Of a stretch of 64,000 nt of DNA, positions 36,671 through 48,302 are shown one piece after another. Source of the stretch: Perkinsus marinus ATCC 50983 (lineage: Eukaryota > Perkinsozoa > Perkinsida > Perkinsidae). Below the pieces are notes generated by a model. It did not search any database. It was not told where the DNA came from and saw nothing but the letters and a program-made list of their open reading frames with translations. Position numbers and translations under genes: made by a program. Every line of letters starts with the position of its first letter. The first letter of the stretch is position 1. Location of the stretch: NCBI RefSeq assembly GCF_000006405.1, contig NW_003210195.1, positions 169,176 through 233,175 of the forward strand, read 5' to 3'.

Positions 36671-38662
36671 GTGGGACTCGTCGTTGTCTCTCCTTGTGCT
36701 TCCCGCAGTTCTAGCGTCATCGAGAGATATACTTATTTCGAACCCGATATTCGTACTCCCCATGTTCGTACTGACCTCTATTTTCAGTTGATTTCTCATT
36801 GCCCATTGTCTCACCTCGTTCATACTGTTCGTGAGCTGCTATTTCTTGGTGATACTCATGCCGTGAGGACGAACTACTTGGTACGAGTCAACGATGAGGA
36901 TGGTTCTCTCCATGCTCCTCTGTTCCTCTTTAGGTACATCTCTGTAGCTGTATACCTATACAACCCAAAGTGTTATGGACTATCCTCAAGGATGAGGTTA
37001 TGTGGTGTAGTCCACATTCCGGAATGGAACTCGTAAGGGAGCATCATCATCATGTGGATGATCCCACTTGGACATGTTGGTGCACTATCTAGGCTCTGCG
37101 TAAGACGAAAGCTTTGAAGGTAGTGGACGATGATGACAACGATGGGGCTAGCAAGAAGTCATATATACCGAGGGATCTTATGAAGCAGGTGACATGATGG
37201 CGAGTTGTAGAGAGCATGAATAAGTCATCTTAACATTATCAGATAGAACACCTTATACGGGATCTTGGGAGCAGTGCTACCGTGGATAAGCTCATGAGAC
37301 AGTTGGATTGGGGGAAGAACTCTCAGAAGAAAGAAAGGTAGTCATAGTAGTAGTATTAGTAGTGTTAGCACTCCTCTTACCAATACTACTGTTGCTTAGG
37401 TTGGGACCTCTACGTGAAGTGCTTGCTCGACTCCCTCGAGTATTCTACGAGCCTGATTACATGTTCTTGCGACAGTCACTCGAGGGTGTAGTGGCATGGC
37501 CTGAAGATGATGATGACAGAACCGAAGAAGCCAAGATACAGGAGATGACCTTCAACTTCGACAATTGGTGCCGACTCAATGTTAATAAAACGGAAGTGGC
37601 CAATAACTTGGTTACCATGCTCACCACACCGGAGTAAGATGATTAGTCTCGAAGCCCCATCGTGACAGCATTCTTCAGGAGCTGCCCTCAAAGGCGTTAT
37701 CCCCTGGATACAGCTAGGGAGTATCTAGCTACTAATGGAGTTAACCCTGACCATGAGCTACCTCTACTGACCGATCTATTCGTTCCTGGCAATAATATGT
37801 AAGTAGCTTGAGCAGCAACAGTAGTAGCAAACGCGTTGGATCGTATCTAAACAGTATCGATTACCATGCATCTCGAGGTATAGGAGCTCATGGTATTCTG
37901 TAGTTACCTTCGTAAAGGATACGAAGATGAAGCCTCTCCAAGTGTTTCAACAGCATCAGAGAAGGAGGAGGAGGAGGAGGAGGACCGAGTATCCGAGTAT
38001 ATTTACTCTACATTGAAGAAGTCGCCGTAATATGATCCAGGAGGGATGCTGGTGGCTGCGGAATAATTCCGAATCCTACCTTATGTAGGTACCGAGCCAT
38101 CGATGCTGATGCTTTACGTAAGGTCATCCGTGATAGCTTTACTTTGGAGGAGAGTAAAGGCTTTGAGGCATCAATTACCGACACCATTAAGGAGGGCCTC
38201 ATCCCTCATCCAACGCCTTCAACATCTTCATCAGAAGGAGTGGAGGAGAAGGAGGCTCGGGCTGGGAGTCCCCGAATAGACTCTAGCGTCTCGGAGATGG
38301 AAGGGAGGGCACAAGCTCGTGGTTTGTATCGGTGTTTCTTCCACGATCCACTTAATATGTAAGATGAGCGTGTGTATTCTCTTCCTCTTACTCGATAGTT
38401 ACCTTCCTATTACAGATACCTGGCTGCTGATGCTGAAGAGTTCCTCTCTATCAAGTCTGATACACATTCGTGGAATAGACGGAAAACCGAGAAGATGCCA
38501 GACTTGAAGCCACTCCCAGAGAGCGAGGTGGTTAAGGCACCCGAGCCTCAAGTTGTTGTCAAAGATGAGGGAACATCGTCAGCACGTCAAATGCATCCCT
38601 TACGTGCTGGGCCCATCTCTACTCCCCTTCCGGTATTACGCCATAACCCTCGCCCTCCGTCA
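36671..38662 (+). CDS. Hypothetical protein, large, multi-exon
   Basis: Not recognised. Early text reads RYTYFEPDIRTPHVRTDLYF and HTVRELLFLGDTHAVR. Middle exons give KSYIPRDLMKQ, IEHLIRDLGSSATVDKLMRQ, then (after an intron at about 37340-37400) LREVLARLPRVFYEPDYMFL, and an acidic segment. The distal part has RYRAIDADALRKVIRDSF, a Ser/Glu-rich linker and RYLAADAEEFLSIKSD, ending in a Pro-rich tail near 38660. The start is unclear: the ATG at 36669 is in a different frame from the first good exon, which may enter through an acceptor near 36708. The helical blocks suggest a scaffold rather than an enzyme; that is a guess. Confidence 0.5.
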
Positions 38663-38786
38663 TAGTACAAACGTTTTTCTATTCAACGCCCGTCTTCCGC
38701 GTTAGACTGCATGCTTAGAGAGGCGGGGGGTTAGGTAGTTGTAGTTCAATTGGTACCCCTTCTCCATTGTTATTGTCGAAGACATC

Positions 38787-40066
38787 ATGAACATTGGACA
38801 ACTCAACGACCTCTTCAGCGTTAAGGTATGATGAGACATATTATCAAGAGTACATTGCTATTGTAGGTTGATGGTATCGATGAGAGGGTGAGGAAGGATG
38901 ACCTACGTGAGGCCTTCTCGAAGTAGTACTACCTTACCTGATAATGTTTGATACTAGTGATGAAACTCTGAGAAAGGAGCAGTGGAGAACAGTAGCACAA
39001 TCAAGGCTAGAATGCTCATAGATTCGCCTCGATGATCATAAGGATCATGAACCGAGGCATCACTCGATGAACCCGCAACCAGCCAGCTTCCGACCGACAG
39101 TTCGGTATCTAGTACAATACGTGGCTGCTGCTGCTGCTGCTACTATTGGCAGTCAAGTCGATGTTCCTGTTATAATCCCGGACATTACCAGCCGTGGCTG
39201 TTGATCCTTTAACTTCTTCTTTCCCGTGCTGCGACGGCGGCGGTGGCCGTGGCTCTTCCTGCTGTTGTTGTGGCTGCTGCTGCATACAGTAGGACATCGG
39301 TATAGCAATATTAACAGCCCACTACCGCGCTCCTACTCAGATCACTTTATGTTGCATATGTAGTCTCAAACGTTTCCTGTTCAGGTTCGGTGAAATTGGA
39401 GATGTCTTCATTCCAGTCGATCGTTATACTGGTGTTAGTAGGGGATTCGGCTTCGTCAGAGTACGTACAGTCAGTGCCTACTTCTTTTAAGGATTATTCC
39501 TTATAATCAGTTCTATGAGCGTCGTGATGCTGAGGATGCCATTCGCGATATGGATAATAAGGAGTTCCAAGGGAACCGCATTACAGTAGCTGCTGCCATG
39601 TACAATAAGGAGAGTAGTTATGGCAAGGGGTGAGTGCTGCTATTATCACTGCCATCTACTACCACAATGCATCATCACGCTCTCTGGTCAGGGGTAAGGG
39701 ATACGGTAAGGGTGGCTATGGTGGTGGATACGGTGGTGGACGCTATGGTGATCGTTCTTATGATCGTTATGATGATCGTTATGGTGGCGATAGTCGCTAT
39801 ACGAGTTCTGGTCCCTCTCCTTATGGAGGGGATCGTCGAGGTTCTTCGAGGGACAGGAGGAACTCCAGGTATAGTGTGTCACACTCATTATCATTACTAA
39901 CACCTGACCACCCCTTGTTGTCAGGGATCGTTCCCGATCTCCATATGAACGTCATCGTGATGATGACAGTCGTAGCAGGAGTCGTTCCAGCGACCATCAT
40001 ACTAGTCGTAGACGTGACGACAGCCGGAGTACTTCACGGAATGATGACAGCCGTAGTGATCGATAA
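38787..40066 (+). CDS. SR-type splicing factor (one RRM plus RS domain)
   Basis: RNA-binding pre-mRNA splicing regulator. ATG 38787; introns 38826-38866, 38923-39384, 39461-39510, one about 39629-39693 and one about 39868-39924. The RRM runs from VDGIDERVRKDDLREAFSKFG through VSRGFGFVRFYERRDAEDAI (RNP1-like) to GNRITVAAA. A Gly/Tyr/Arg-rich linker (GYGKGGYGGGYGGGRYGD) and an RS/RD domain (RSRSPYERHRDDDSRSRSRS) follow, ending at TAA 40064-40066. The architecture matches SRSF2/SRSF3-like factors. The second intron is about ten times the local norm. CTG/CAG runs lie inside it. Confidence 0.88.
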
Positions 40067-40393
40067 GATCTGAGTTAGCCTTCCTGGTTGCTATAGACGT
40101 AAAGCAAACGTGTTACTATAGGAAAACACTGTTGCACATGACCATAGCCTGAGCAGCAGCAGCAACAACTCCATCACCCTTCCACGTTTATGGTCACACC
40201 AGGGATACTATCCCTCATCATCAGTACCATCACTCACAAGACAGATAACTATTGTATATTCACTGGGTATGTTATCGTGTTGGTAGTCTTCTCAAGTGGT
40301 GGGCCTCTGCTATTGACTATACTCATGATCATCGTCATCGCTTTGGTATGTTTCGAAGTTTATTCTTACAACTCTTTCATATTAAAGTTTGCC

Positions 40394-42030
40394 ATGAGTC
40401 TTCGCGACGGTCCGATAGAGAACGATGACGATGAGCAACAAGTGTTGCCAACCAAAGCAGACGGTCTCGGGTTTATTGAGCCTCTCACAACTCTCGCTGA
40501 AGAGTTCTCTCACTCCCCAGGACACCAGCGTAAGATTAGGCTCATGGCTGAGAAAGTAAGGCTTTCTGCTATTGATGGTAATGGTCAGGAGTTCATGGCT
40601 TCTGTTTTATGACTATCAGGTAAAGGCGACACACTGGCGTCGTGTACGTGGTGATGGTAACTGTTTTTACCGTGCTTTAGGCTCCACACTTGTGGAGAGA
40701 ATGCTTGTAAGGAGGTTGAATAGCCCTCTGCTTGTTAGAATACCGACTTCATGCGTTGTGAATGATAAATGACTATGTATTCACTCAGTTGGAAGGAGAC
40801 ATCGATAAGTTCCATACCTTCGTTCATCATGCACTCCATCTTGCCCGTCGTAGTGAAAAGATAAATGGTAGATGGCATGGTCTACTACAGAGGGATGAGG
40901 AGGGATATCGTCGACGTGCTGGTAGAGATTTCTTACACTACACCAGTGCTGATAGTCCCCTACACTTTTGGAATGAGGTATGCTCCCATTATGGGGGGGA
41001 GGGAAGGGCTGCCCGATCCATTCTCCTCAGCTTCTCAATGACAAGACCATGGATCACGGGATCGTGGCTTTAGTCCGACTAGCGACCTATCAATATGCTA
41101 TAGAGAATGAGGACATGGAAGTAACGATATATGGCTGTGAACTTGTGTATGAAGTAATTGAATATCTGCAGGTTGGCGGTATGCCACTGGCAGAGGCGGC
41201 TCTAGCCAGCAGTGACGCTGAAACCTTCGATGAGTGGTTGGATAGAGAGGTGAGGACTGATGAGCAGGAGGTAGGAAGCAGTGTAGGATACTTCCTTTCA
41301 TTCATCTCTGGATCATGTAGGCTGGCTCCTTGGCTATGATGCTAGCCGCTTCGGCCCTCAACGTCAGATTCCTAGCAGTCAAACTAGACCGCGATATGAA
41401 GACGGCTTTGCAAAGAGTCGAGTAGTAGCATTCGGATGAAGCTATCTAGGAGTTGGTATAACTCAGCTTAAATGTTGATTCCTTGTTGTAGATTCTTACC
41501 CGTTGGCCGTTCCGCTCCAAAGGGACCGGATGAGCGTTGGGATGCCATACTTTTATCCAAACCAGGGCATTATGACGTTCTGTATGAGTCACCTGTAGGA
41601 GAGGAGCTGTTCTCTCTACAGAACGAAAACAACGTAAATGGCTTATACCTCCGTTGTGTATGCATGTCGTGTGTGTATCAGGTCATAGAGAACTGCTCTT
41701 ATTGGCGTTGTAAGCCTAAATGCCCGATATGTAGATGTGATATTGAAACGTATGAAGACGTATTATGTGGTGTATCACCAGACTGTGCTGAATTGTTCCA
41801 TCGATGCTGGTAGTACTTCAGGATGGTTATCTTCCTCTTTCTGCCCCTCGCGTACCGCTATCCTAGTATTGTGCTTTTCTCGTAGTTTCAAGTCCATGGT
41901 GGATCATGATAGCCTAGGACAGTCTGGAGGAAGTTCATCTCATGTTGTTGTGAGATGTCCGGTTTGCCGCATCAAATTTACTGAAGCCGAAGTCGAGGAT
42001 GCAATATCTGGCTCAAGAAAGACTGTGTGA
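40394..42030 (+). CDS. Otubain-type deubiquitinase fused to a C-terminal RING-like finger
   Basis: The N-terminal two-thirds is an otubain: a helical lead (FIEPLTTLAEEFSHSPGHQRKI), RRVRGDGNCFYRALGSTL with catalytic Asp and Cys, NDKTMDHGIVALVRLATYQYAI, and DAILLSKPGHYDVLYE with the catalytic His. The frame then runs on, across intron 41634-41681 (48 nt), into CPICRCDIE, CAELFHRCC and, after a further intron, RCPVCRIKF, ending at TGA 42028-42030. The cysteine spacing is RING-H2-like, but the first His position of the CxHxxC core is Glu. Phases agree from ATG 40394 to the stop. Known otubains end after the His motif, so the finger is an addition. Expected role: editing ubiquitin chains, possibly with E3 activity in the same chain. 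Confidence 0.82.
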
Positions 42031-42538
42031 TAGTCAAGTTAACTGATAATTCTCTTGTTCATCAGCGCTTTGTGACATCGTCACAAGTTGTTCAAAAACC
42101 TCACATACTTTTGGGTTGTTAGTGAATGCTGCTCGAGTACATAAAATGCTTACCAACTACTATCAAACGAAGGAATTAACCTCCAATATGTAGTCTGCTC
42201 CCTCCATAGCTCATTGTAATAGCAGATCCGTCTCTGGCCAAATACATGAATTGAGTAAGAATTGGTAGGTGCCCACTTGGATGATCATGCCTACCACAAT
42301 AGGATCATCGCTATGCTGATATGCAAATCAATGAGCTGGTTAAATGTCGTATAATCACTCAGACTCTCCAGTGTAGGGAGGGAATATGCAGCCGGATGAG
42401 GCTTGGACATGGACAGTGCCGTTATAAGAAGGGGTAATCGGGTGTTATGATGTCGAGTATAATGCATCATACTGAGCTAGTGGAGTTGTGCTTGAGTTGT
42501 ATAGTAAGTTGTGTATAATTTATAGCTCGACGCCTTCC
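42031..42538. other. Intergenic region, nothing recognised
   Basis: About 500 bp downstream of the otubain gene. No gene, RNA or repeat signal was seen. Confidence 0.45.
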
Positions 42539-42724
42539 ATGAATATGACGGGAGACGTAGTGCACGATGACCGTGTACAGAAGACCCTAGAGCGTATAGC
42601 TGAACGTAACGCGGCATCATGTGATATGATTCGTATCCTTCCTTCGTATCTGCGTAGGTCGATATCACCGGGATGTGGTAGTGCTCTTCACAGATGTTAG
42701 GGAAGTGATTGATAACGGGGTTTA
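42539..42724 (+). CDS. Small hypothetical protein, tentative
   Basis: A short plus-strand reading (ATG 42539, probable 41-nt intron near 42657-42697) gives DRVQKTLERIAERNAASCD and REVIDNGV before a TAA. It may be an independent micro-protein, the first exon of something longer, or chance. The 3' end faces the ATG14-like gene. Confidence 0.25.
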
Positions 42725-42841
42725 AGGAAGCATTGGCACAATAACAGCAATAATAGTAACTCAAGAGTCGTTGATGGATATGGAATATTCATCACAATAG
42801 TAACACATTTCAGAAAACTTATACCATGGTACAGCGACACT

Positions 42842-44851
42842 TCAATCGAGTATATTCCACTCAATTTCATCAATCATGCCAGAGCTGGGCTGCTGATCAA
42901 CATAGTCGTTGTCATCGCGAGAGCTTCCTCCCCTTCCGCCACCGGGGAATGCTATTGATTGATCGAGGAGTGCACGCGTGTACCTTCGGGAGCCGTTCGA
43001 GACCATCATACATGAAGAACTTTTGTACAATCTGCCGATGTCAGGAGAATTGATCAAATATCGAGCTGCTGCTAAGTCATCCGTAGAGTACTCCTCGAAC
43101 CCTATCCCTACACCACATATCTGAGATGTAAGTCCTACTTCGAGACATAGGTAGTAATGACATACTAGAGATAGGAAGCGAATATCCTCCTGGAGCATTT
43201 TATGTGGATCTAAATTGCTATGCCGCACATATGGTGACGTAGTGAGCCCGGAGGGAGGCACTACTGGCAACCTAACAACGAGAATGTGATACGATACAAG
43301 GTAACAGGGAGTGTTACGATATGTCCAACGCTGGATGCAGAACACGAGGCTCTAAAGGCAGCTGTCGGCGTGTAGGCCTCATGCCAACTCTTGCTGTACA
43401 GCCGCCCACCAAACCAAACTGGCATGGGAATGGTAGGTGGACTTGGAGGATTTGAGCAATACAGCTGAGAGCTGGCACCAGCTGAGAGTACTGAATAATA
43501 ATGAAGCAAGGATATGCAGAATAGCATTATCACACCATCGGACCACTCACTTTAGTGATAGCCCCCTGTACAGAACGGAGGTCACCTAGGTCTGTAGAGG
43601 TACCCGACACCATATGGGAGCTACCCAGTCTTGAACCTACGCCGAAAGAAGTTACTCCCGAATATGATGGAAATGCTACGTGATGCAAACATTCGTGATA
43701 CACTGAGTGAGCCAAGAGACTCATTGGATAGAGTGGCTCTACTGCTGGTAGCATCACCTCCTCCTCCACGCTCTTCACTCCGTGACGTGAGCAAGGGAGA
43801 CCATAACCTGAGAGTCGATCCCCCATCGTTTACAACAATAGTAGCATCCTCACTCGGGTGTGTCGCTCTCACGCTTCCACAGGATGGGGTATATGTCCCG
43901 TAACTGTTGGCATAATACTGTTCGATGATTAGTTAACGCATGGATGTTAGCCCTAAGCCTATGATATGTATGGAAGGTGTTCAATGCACTCAATGACGAT
44001 GATGATGGAGCCTCATAAAGAGGACTATCTCCATGAGTAGCAGCATCACTCTCCTGACACCAAACCTGGCCATACCCGGTGATTGTGCTTAGAGCGCTAC
44101 ATTGATGAAAGCAGCAATATCTCTACGAACCTCAGACTCGGCAGATATATCATCATGCAGCTTCTGACTGTATACTTGTAGGGTCTCCCTCCAAAGGATC
44201 ATCGGGTCGATGACGGCCTCGCTGGACCCACCCTTTGAGTCAGAGATCGCTATGAGCCTCGTACGCAGGTCCTCGATTCGCTAAAGATGGGAAACTGGGA
44301 GGTTAATGAAGCCCGTGGGTTGATTACTCTTTTCAAGGAAGCTATCTCTTCAGCAAGATGCGCCCGTTTAGCGACTAATGCTGATACATGTCCCTTCGAT
44401 GCATTCCGTGGAGGTGCCTCTATCCGAGTTTGTATTGCATGCAGTATTCGTGGCATGTTCACCGTCTACAATATCAAGCGTGGTGTAGGAACATACGCTC
44501 TTGGTACGCAGTAGTACATATCGCTCAAGTATTGATGCATATTCGGTGTTATACTCATATATATCGGAATAGCAACAACCCATACATGAATACCTGCAAT
44601 ATGAGGCCGCAGCCGGAATGACGACCATACTACCCCTTCCCACCACCACCATCCTACTACTACCTCCATTGTGCCTTCCCACATATAGTGCATGGCAGTG
44701 ACCTATTGAGAGGTGCTGCTCCGGCTTGTACTGGGGTCTTCCGATCCTTGGAGCTTTTGTCGATGCCAACCTCTTCAGAGGCTAAACAAGCGGATGGGAT
44801 AATGATTGTATTTAACTGTCTCCCCTCAGCGAAGGCGGATGCCATCTCCAT
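42842..44851 (-). CDS. ATG14/UVRAG (Vps38)-like subunit of VPS34 complexes
   Basis: Coiled-coil regulator that directs VPS34 to autophagic or endosomal membranes. Start at ATG 44849-44851. A double CxxC element (LPCTICGKAQW, then across an intron SCMGCCYS) matches the N-terminal cysteine motif of ATG14. Coiled-coil exons follow: HVSALVAKRAHLAEEIASL and IEDLRTRLIAISDSK. Next comes the family's hallmark, NHRTVLCQQLRDIYPI, then YSQLVPALSCIAQILQVHLP, corresponding to the ALxY..HLVQM..F.QVPL block. The C-terminal exon ends with an acidic, Gly/Ser-rich tail and TGA at 42842-42844. Introns are about 35-80 nt. The CxxC pair favours ATG14 over UVRAG; no BATS-like tail is certain. VPS34 lies about 7.6 kb away on the other strand. 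Confidence 0.75.
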
Positions 44852-45470
44852 GGGGATCAATACAACCACTGTCAAAGTGTGCTAGATATAAATCCTGTGG
44901 GGGATCATCAGGTCGTGCTTTCTTCCCCCCCCTTGACCCGGAGGTAGGATGCGGAGGTCGCCCAAGCGAGGTGTCGACTGGACTCCAGGCACTGGAGGGC
45001 ACCACCCAGGCGAACCTCCTCCTCCTAGTGGACAAGGTGATCAACTGCAGCAAGCTGCTTGCACCTCAGCAGTGACCACCTCGTCCACCCTCTCCCATTC
45101 CTCTGGGTCATGGGATTTCAGTATATTGTCTGGAGTAAGCACCGACTGTCACCAAATCTCACCGATGTCACTATTTCTTCATGCAAGTGTATGTAAGAGT
45201 TCTTAGGGCCGTGGACAAGGATGTGCGCCGATGTAGGGGCAGGAGGATGATGAATGTATATGCTCTAATGGATGGTGTTGGTGGCTCATTAGTGCTTGTC
45301 CAAGGTTCGGCTCGAATTTGTGATATTTAACATAGGTCACGACTCTGTTACAGGATTCCTGTACCTTCCGTTGTGCCACGGACGGAAACTCAGGTTTGTG
45401 ACAAAGAAAACGGGAGATCGCAGATCTTTAGAACTTTATCAGCTCAAGGCTTTCTCAGTTTCATGATTGG
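44852..45470. other. Divergent intergenic region
   Basis: Shared upstream DNA of the ATG14-like (-) and TMEM65-like (+) genes. GC-richer than average, with a C8-10 run near 44927. Long open frames on both strands (44949-45206 and its complement) reflect base composition; neither has a motif. Confidence 0.45.
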
Positions 45471-47589
45471 ATGCTTCTGCGTCGCAGAGCGGCAGGTTTC
45501 TCACGACATATCGCGGGATTAAGATTCGGGAGGCCTTGGTGTGTTACCTTGCTGGGGGGCGGCGCCCGTTTTTCCTCGACTAATTCCACAACACAGGGAG
45601 GAGAAGCAGGCGAGGCCGAATACCGAACTCACAGTGTGAACTGTGCGGTGAACGATAATGGAGTCCTGCAGCCGTTGCAATCGAAGGACTACCTCCTATT
45701 TGCGCTTTCGAGCGCTATACCGATGATTGGCTTTGGGTTCATGGATAATACGATCATGATTCAGGCAGGGGAGCTTATCGACATGTCCTTCGGTAGCAGT
45801 GGCATCGTCCACACTGTCGGCATCGCTCCTTTGTTCCTAGGCGTGAGGTTCGGACTGTCAACACTAACGGCTGCTGCAGTTGGTCAGCTCTTCAGTGACG
45901 CAAGTGGAGTCTGCTTCGGCAGCACTGTTGATAATCTTGTCTGCAGACTATTCCCCAGACTTCAGCAGGGCGAGATAGGTACTATAGTTTCAAAGGTTGA
46001 CTCAGTTGTGGTACGCATCATTCTGTAGGGAAACGCATAACAGCAGCGCATTTACAAACAGGAAGTCCATATGCAGCGAGACTCAAGTTCTTGAGAACGT
46101 TTTCGGCTGTTGCTGGTGTTATGATTGGATGCAGCCTGGGAATGACACAATTGGTGAGTGTGAGGCTATCGCTCGTCTAGGGGGGAAGTGCATATCCGTG
46201 TTAGCTTTTTATGGATCTCAAGAAAGCGGAAAGGTTGAAGGCCCTACAGCAATGTCGTCCCCTTTTTGTTACCTTGATGGAAGAGGGGCATGAGCTCCTC
46301 AATTGTCAAAGGTATATCTATTCACGATAGAAGTAGAAAACTCGTCCCACCATAGATGTTCAGATGCGCACTGTATCTCAAGGTGGACGATACGGCGGGC
46401 CCGGTGAGCGATCCAAGTGAGATGAGCTATTCATCCGATGTTCGCTCGATCTTCACGGCGACGTTGACTGTAGATACGAGCGATTATGATCTGTGGATGG
46501 CTGGTATGCCTTCTGAGTCCAACTCTATCAGCGATTCCGAGGAGAAATTGGAATCACGTATGCGAGCATGGCGAACTATGGAACAAGATAAGGATGGGTA
46601 CATCAGTACCAACGATTTGGCTGCCGTGGTAACCAAGATGGGATATAAGTCGGCAGTGGGACAGGCGCTGGATGCCAGGAGCGATAATCAAGTGGCAGAG
46701 GTAATCTCCGACGATATTTGGTAACGGGTTATTTGTATGAAGAGGATATAGATACTCGCTTCGTGTGAGGTTAAAGGTGACAGAATTAGTTTTGAACAAT
46801 TCGATAGAGTCATGCCCAAGTTGATCAAGTTGATAAATCAAGACTGTCGCTTTTCTCCCAAGCAGAGGCCTCTATTAGGTGAGAGGGAGCATGTAACATA
46901 GTCTAAGCTTTATCATAGAGCACGTTCTACGAACTGGTGAAGTATTACGTATTGACGATGTTGAGTCGCCGATGTTGAACAAGACAGGGCTGCGAGTGGA
47001 TCCTAATAATATGGACCGATACAGAGGTGTCCGGACACACTCGGTTTTAATATGCCCTGTAGTTGATCCAAAGACTGGTAGTAATTAAGAGTAGATGGAC
47101 CGGCAAGTGAGCATGGTCTTAGGTACCGCGATTGGTGTAGTTGAATGTGTGAATAAATATCGAAAGCATCATCATCACGCAGTTCCATCTAGGCAATTGA
47201 ATGCTTCAAAGCGGAATGCACCGGAGATAGTGTGAGGATCGAGAGGCTGCTCGGCGCTGAATCGGAGTAGCCGGATCTTTCACAGTTACGTGTCCAGCGA
47301 GTCGGGGCCATCTGGCGGTCTACCACCCACTCCAGCGAGTCAGTCATCAGCCTCAACTACACGCAAACCGGACCCAAACAAAATACAACGGACGCAAACC
47401 GTTACACATGACTTTCAGAAGATGAAATACAAAGGGTAGTATCTATGGGAGGCGTGATTGGAGTATATGCCAACTGGCTCATGTAGCGCCAATCCTCTCA
47501 GATTCACCGACAATGACGTGAAGATTGTGACCGCCTTATGCAGTCATGCAGCTACCTTTGCTAGGCAGTGTGGCTTTATCGAGGACTAA
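45471..47589 (+). CDS. TMEM65-like mitochondrial protein fused to a GAF domain with inserted EF-hands
   Basis: The N-terminus is an Arg/Gly/Ser presequence (MLLRRRAAGFSRHIAGLRFG). The TMEM65 core follows: IPMIGFGFMDNTIMIQAGELID, then across intron 45793-45840 FGVRFGLSTLTAAAVGQLFSD, and a third helix GVMIGCSLGMTQLLFMDL. Introns 45979-46028, 46154-46204 and 46312-46363 keep frame into a GAF domain: GHELLNCQRCALYLKVD and DYDLWMAG. The GAF is interrupted by an EF-hand region (EQDKDGYISTNDLAAV, then across 46701-46769 GDRISFEQFDRVM) and resumes after 46879-46918 with VLRTGEVLRIDD, GVRTHSVLICPVVDP and GTAIGVVECVNKY, a Ser/Thr/Pro linker, and DNDVKIVTALCSHAATFARQ, ending at TAA 47587-47589. TMEM65 is an inner-membrane protein implicated in mitochondrial Na/Ca efflux; here calcium and small-ligand sensing would be built into the same chain (inference). 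Confidence 0.82.
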
Positions 47590-47880
47590 ATACAGCAGCT
47601 TCGTGAGTACAGTTGTCAACACCCGTTCAACAAAAGCATCAAGTGCTAGTCGCATGTCATGAATATTATAATACTGTCCCACGTAGGGTTTTATTTCTAC
47701 CATTGCTCATTGCATACGACAGTTGAAGTCGCGTACTACTAATACTAGTTGTGCCAAGTGATAATGTTTATGCCCGTGGCTTGCACTGGAAATCTTCCGT
47801 GTTCTATCAGTGGTTCAAGGGATGATTAGTGGGATGATGAAAAATGGTCAACCAGCAAAGGAACACGATGCTTAGAGGAT

Positions 47881-48302
47881 ATGAACCAGGCCTTCGTGAC
47901 GGAGGGCCGGCTCAGCTCGGGTACTCCACATCTATTGATTGGGAAGTCTGGAATTATTATCGCTGTAGAGACAACGTCATTGGTGGGCGAATGTTTCATG
48001 TCTCACCATGGTCCTTCGGTTTCTCAAGATGTGAAAGCGCGCACTAAACTCTACTCTAAATGGGTCTCTGGTTCGATTTCTAGTTGGGGCATTTTTCGTG
48101 GGAAGAAAACGACGCTACATCGCGAGAGCGGGTGTTGTTGCGGCGTATGTTCCACTTGCTCCGTATCCAGCTTCTGGACCCACTTCGGAGCCACTCTGGC
48201 GAAATCCTCAAGCGACAGAAAATAGCACGGATCGACGATAGAGCCCAGGAGTGGAGGATAAGTGTTCTACTTCAAGCGGAATACCAGCTCTACCTAGCCT
48301 AG
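47881..48302 (+). CDS. Hypothetical protein
   Basis: Not recognised. One frame reads GRLSSGTPHLLIGKSGIIIA near 47905; a later one reads RIQLLDPLRSHSGEILKRQ and a helical end EWRISVLLQAEYQLYLA with TAG about 48300. An intron must lie between, probably near 48060-48130, but I could not fix it. No family is assigned. Confidence 0.35.

Noticed and set aside
40190-40393. Hydrophobic N-terminal extension of the otubain gene
   Set aside because: Otubains are soluble, the ATG at 40394 fits the domain start, and the upstream stretch looks like untranslated T-rich DNA.
44826-45206. Overlapping long frames on both strands upstream of the TMEM65 gene
   Set aside because: GC-rich composition reduces stops; neither frame has a motif or family likeness.
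46356-47589. Separate EF-hand gene starting at ATG 46356
   Set aside because: Only 25 bp would separate it from the TMEM65 stop, and a 52-nt intron (46312-46363) joins the two in phase with LNCQRCALYL, a proper GAF start.
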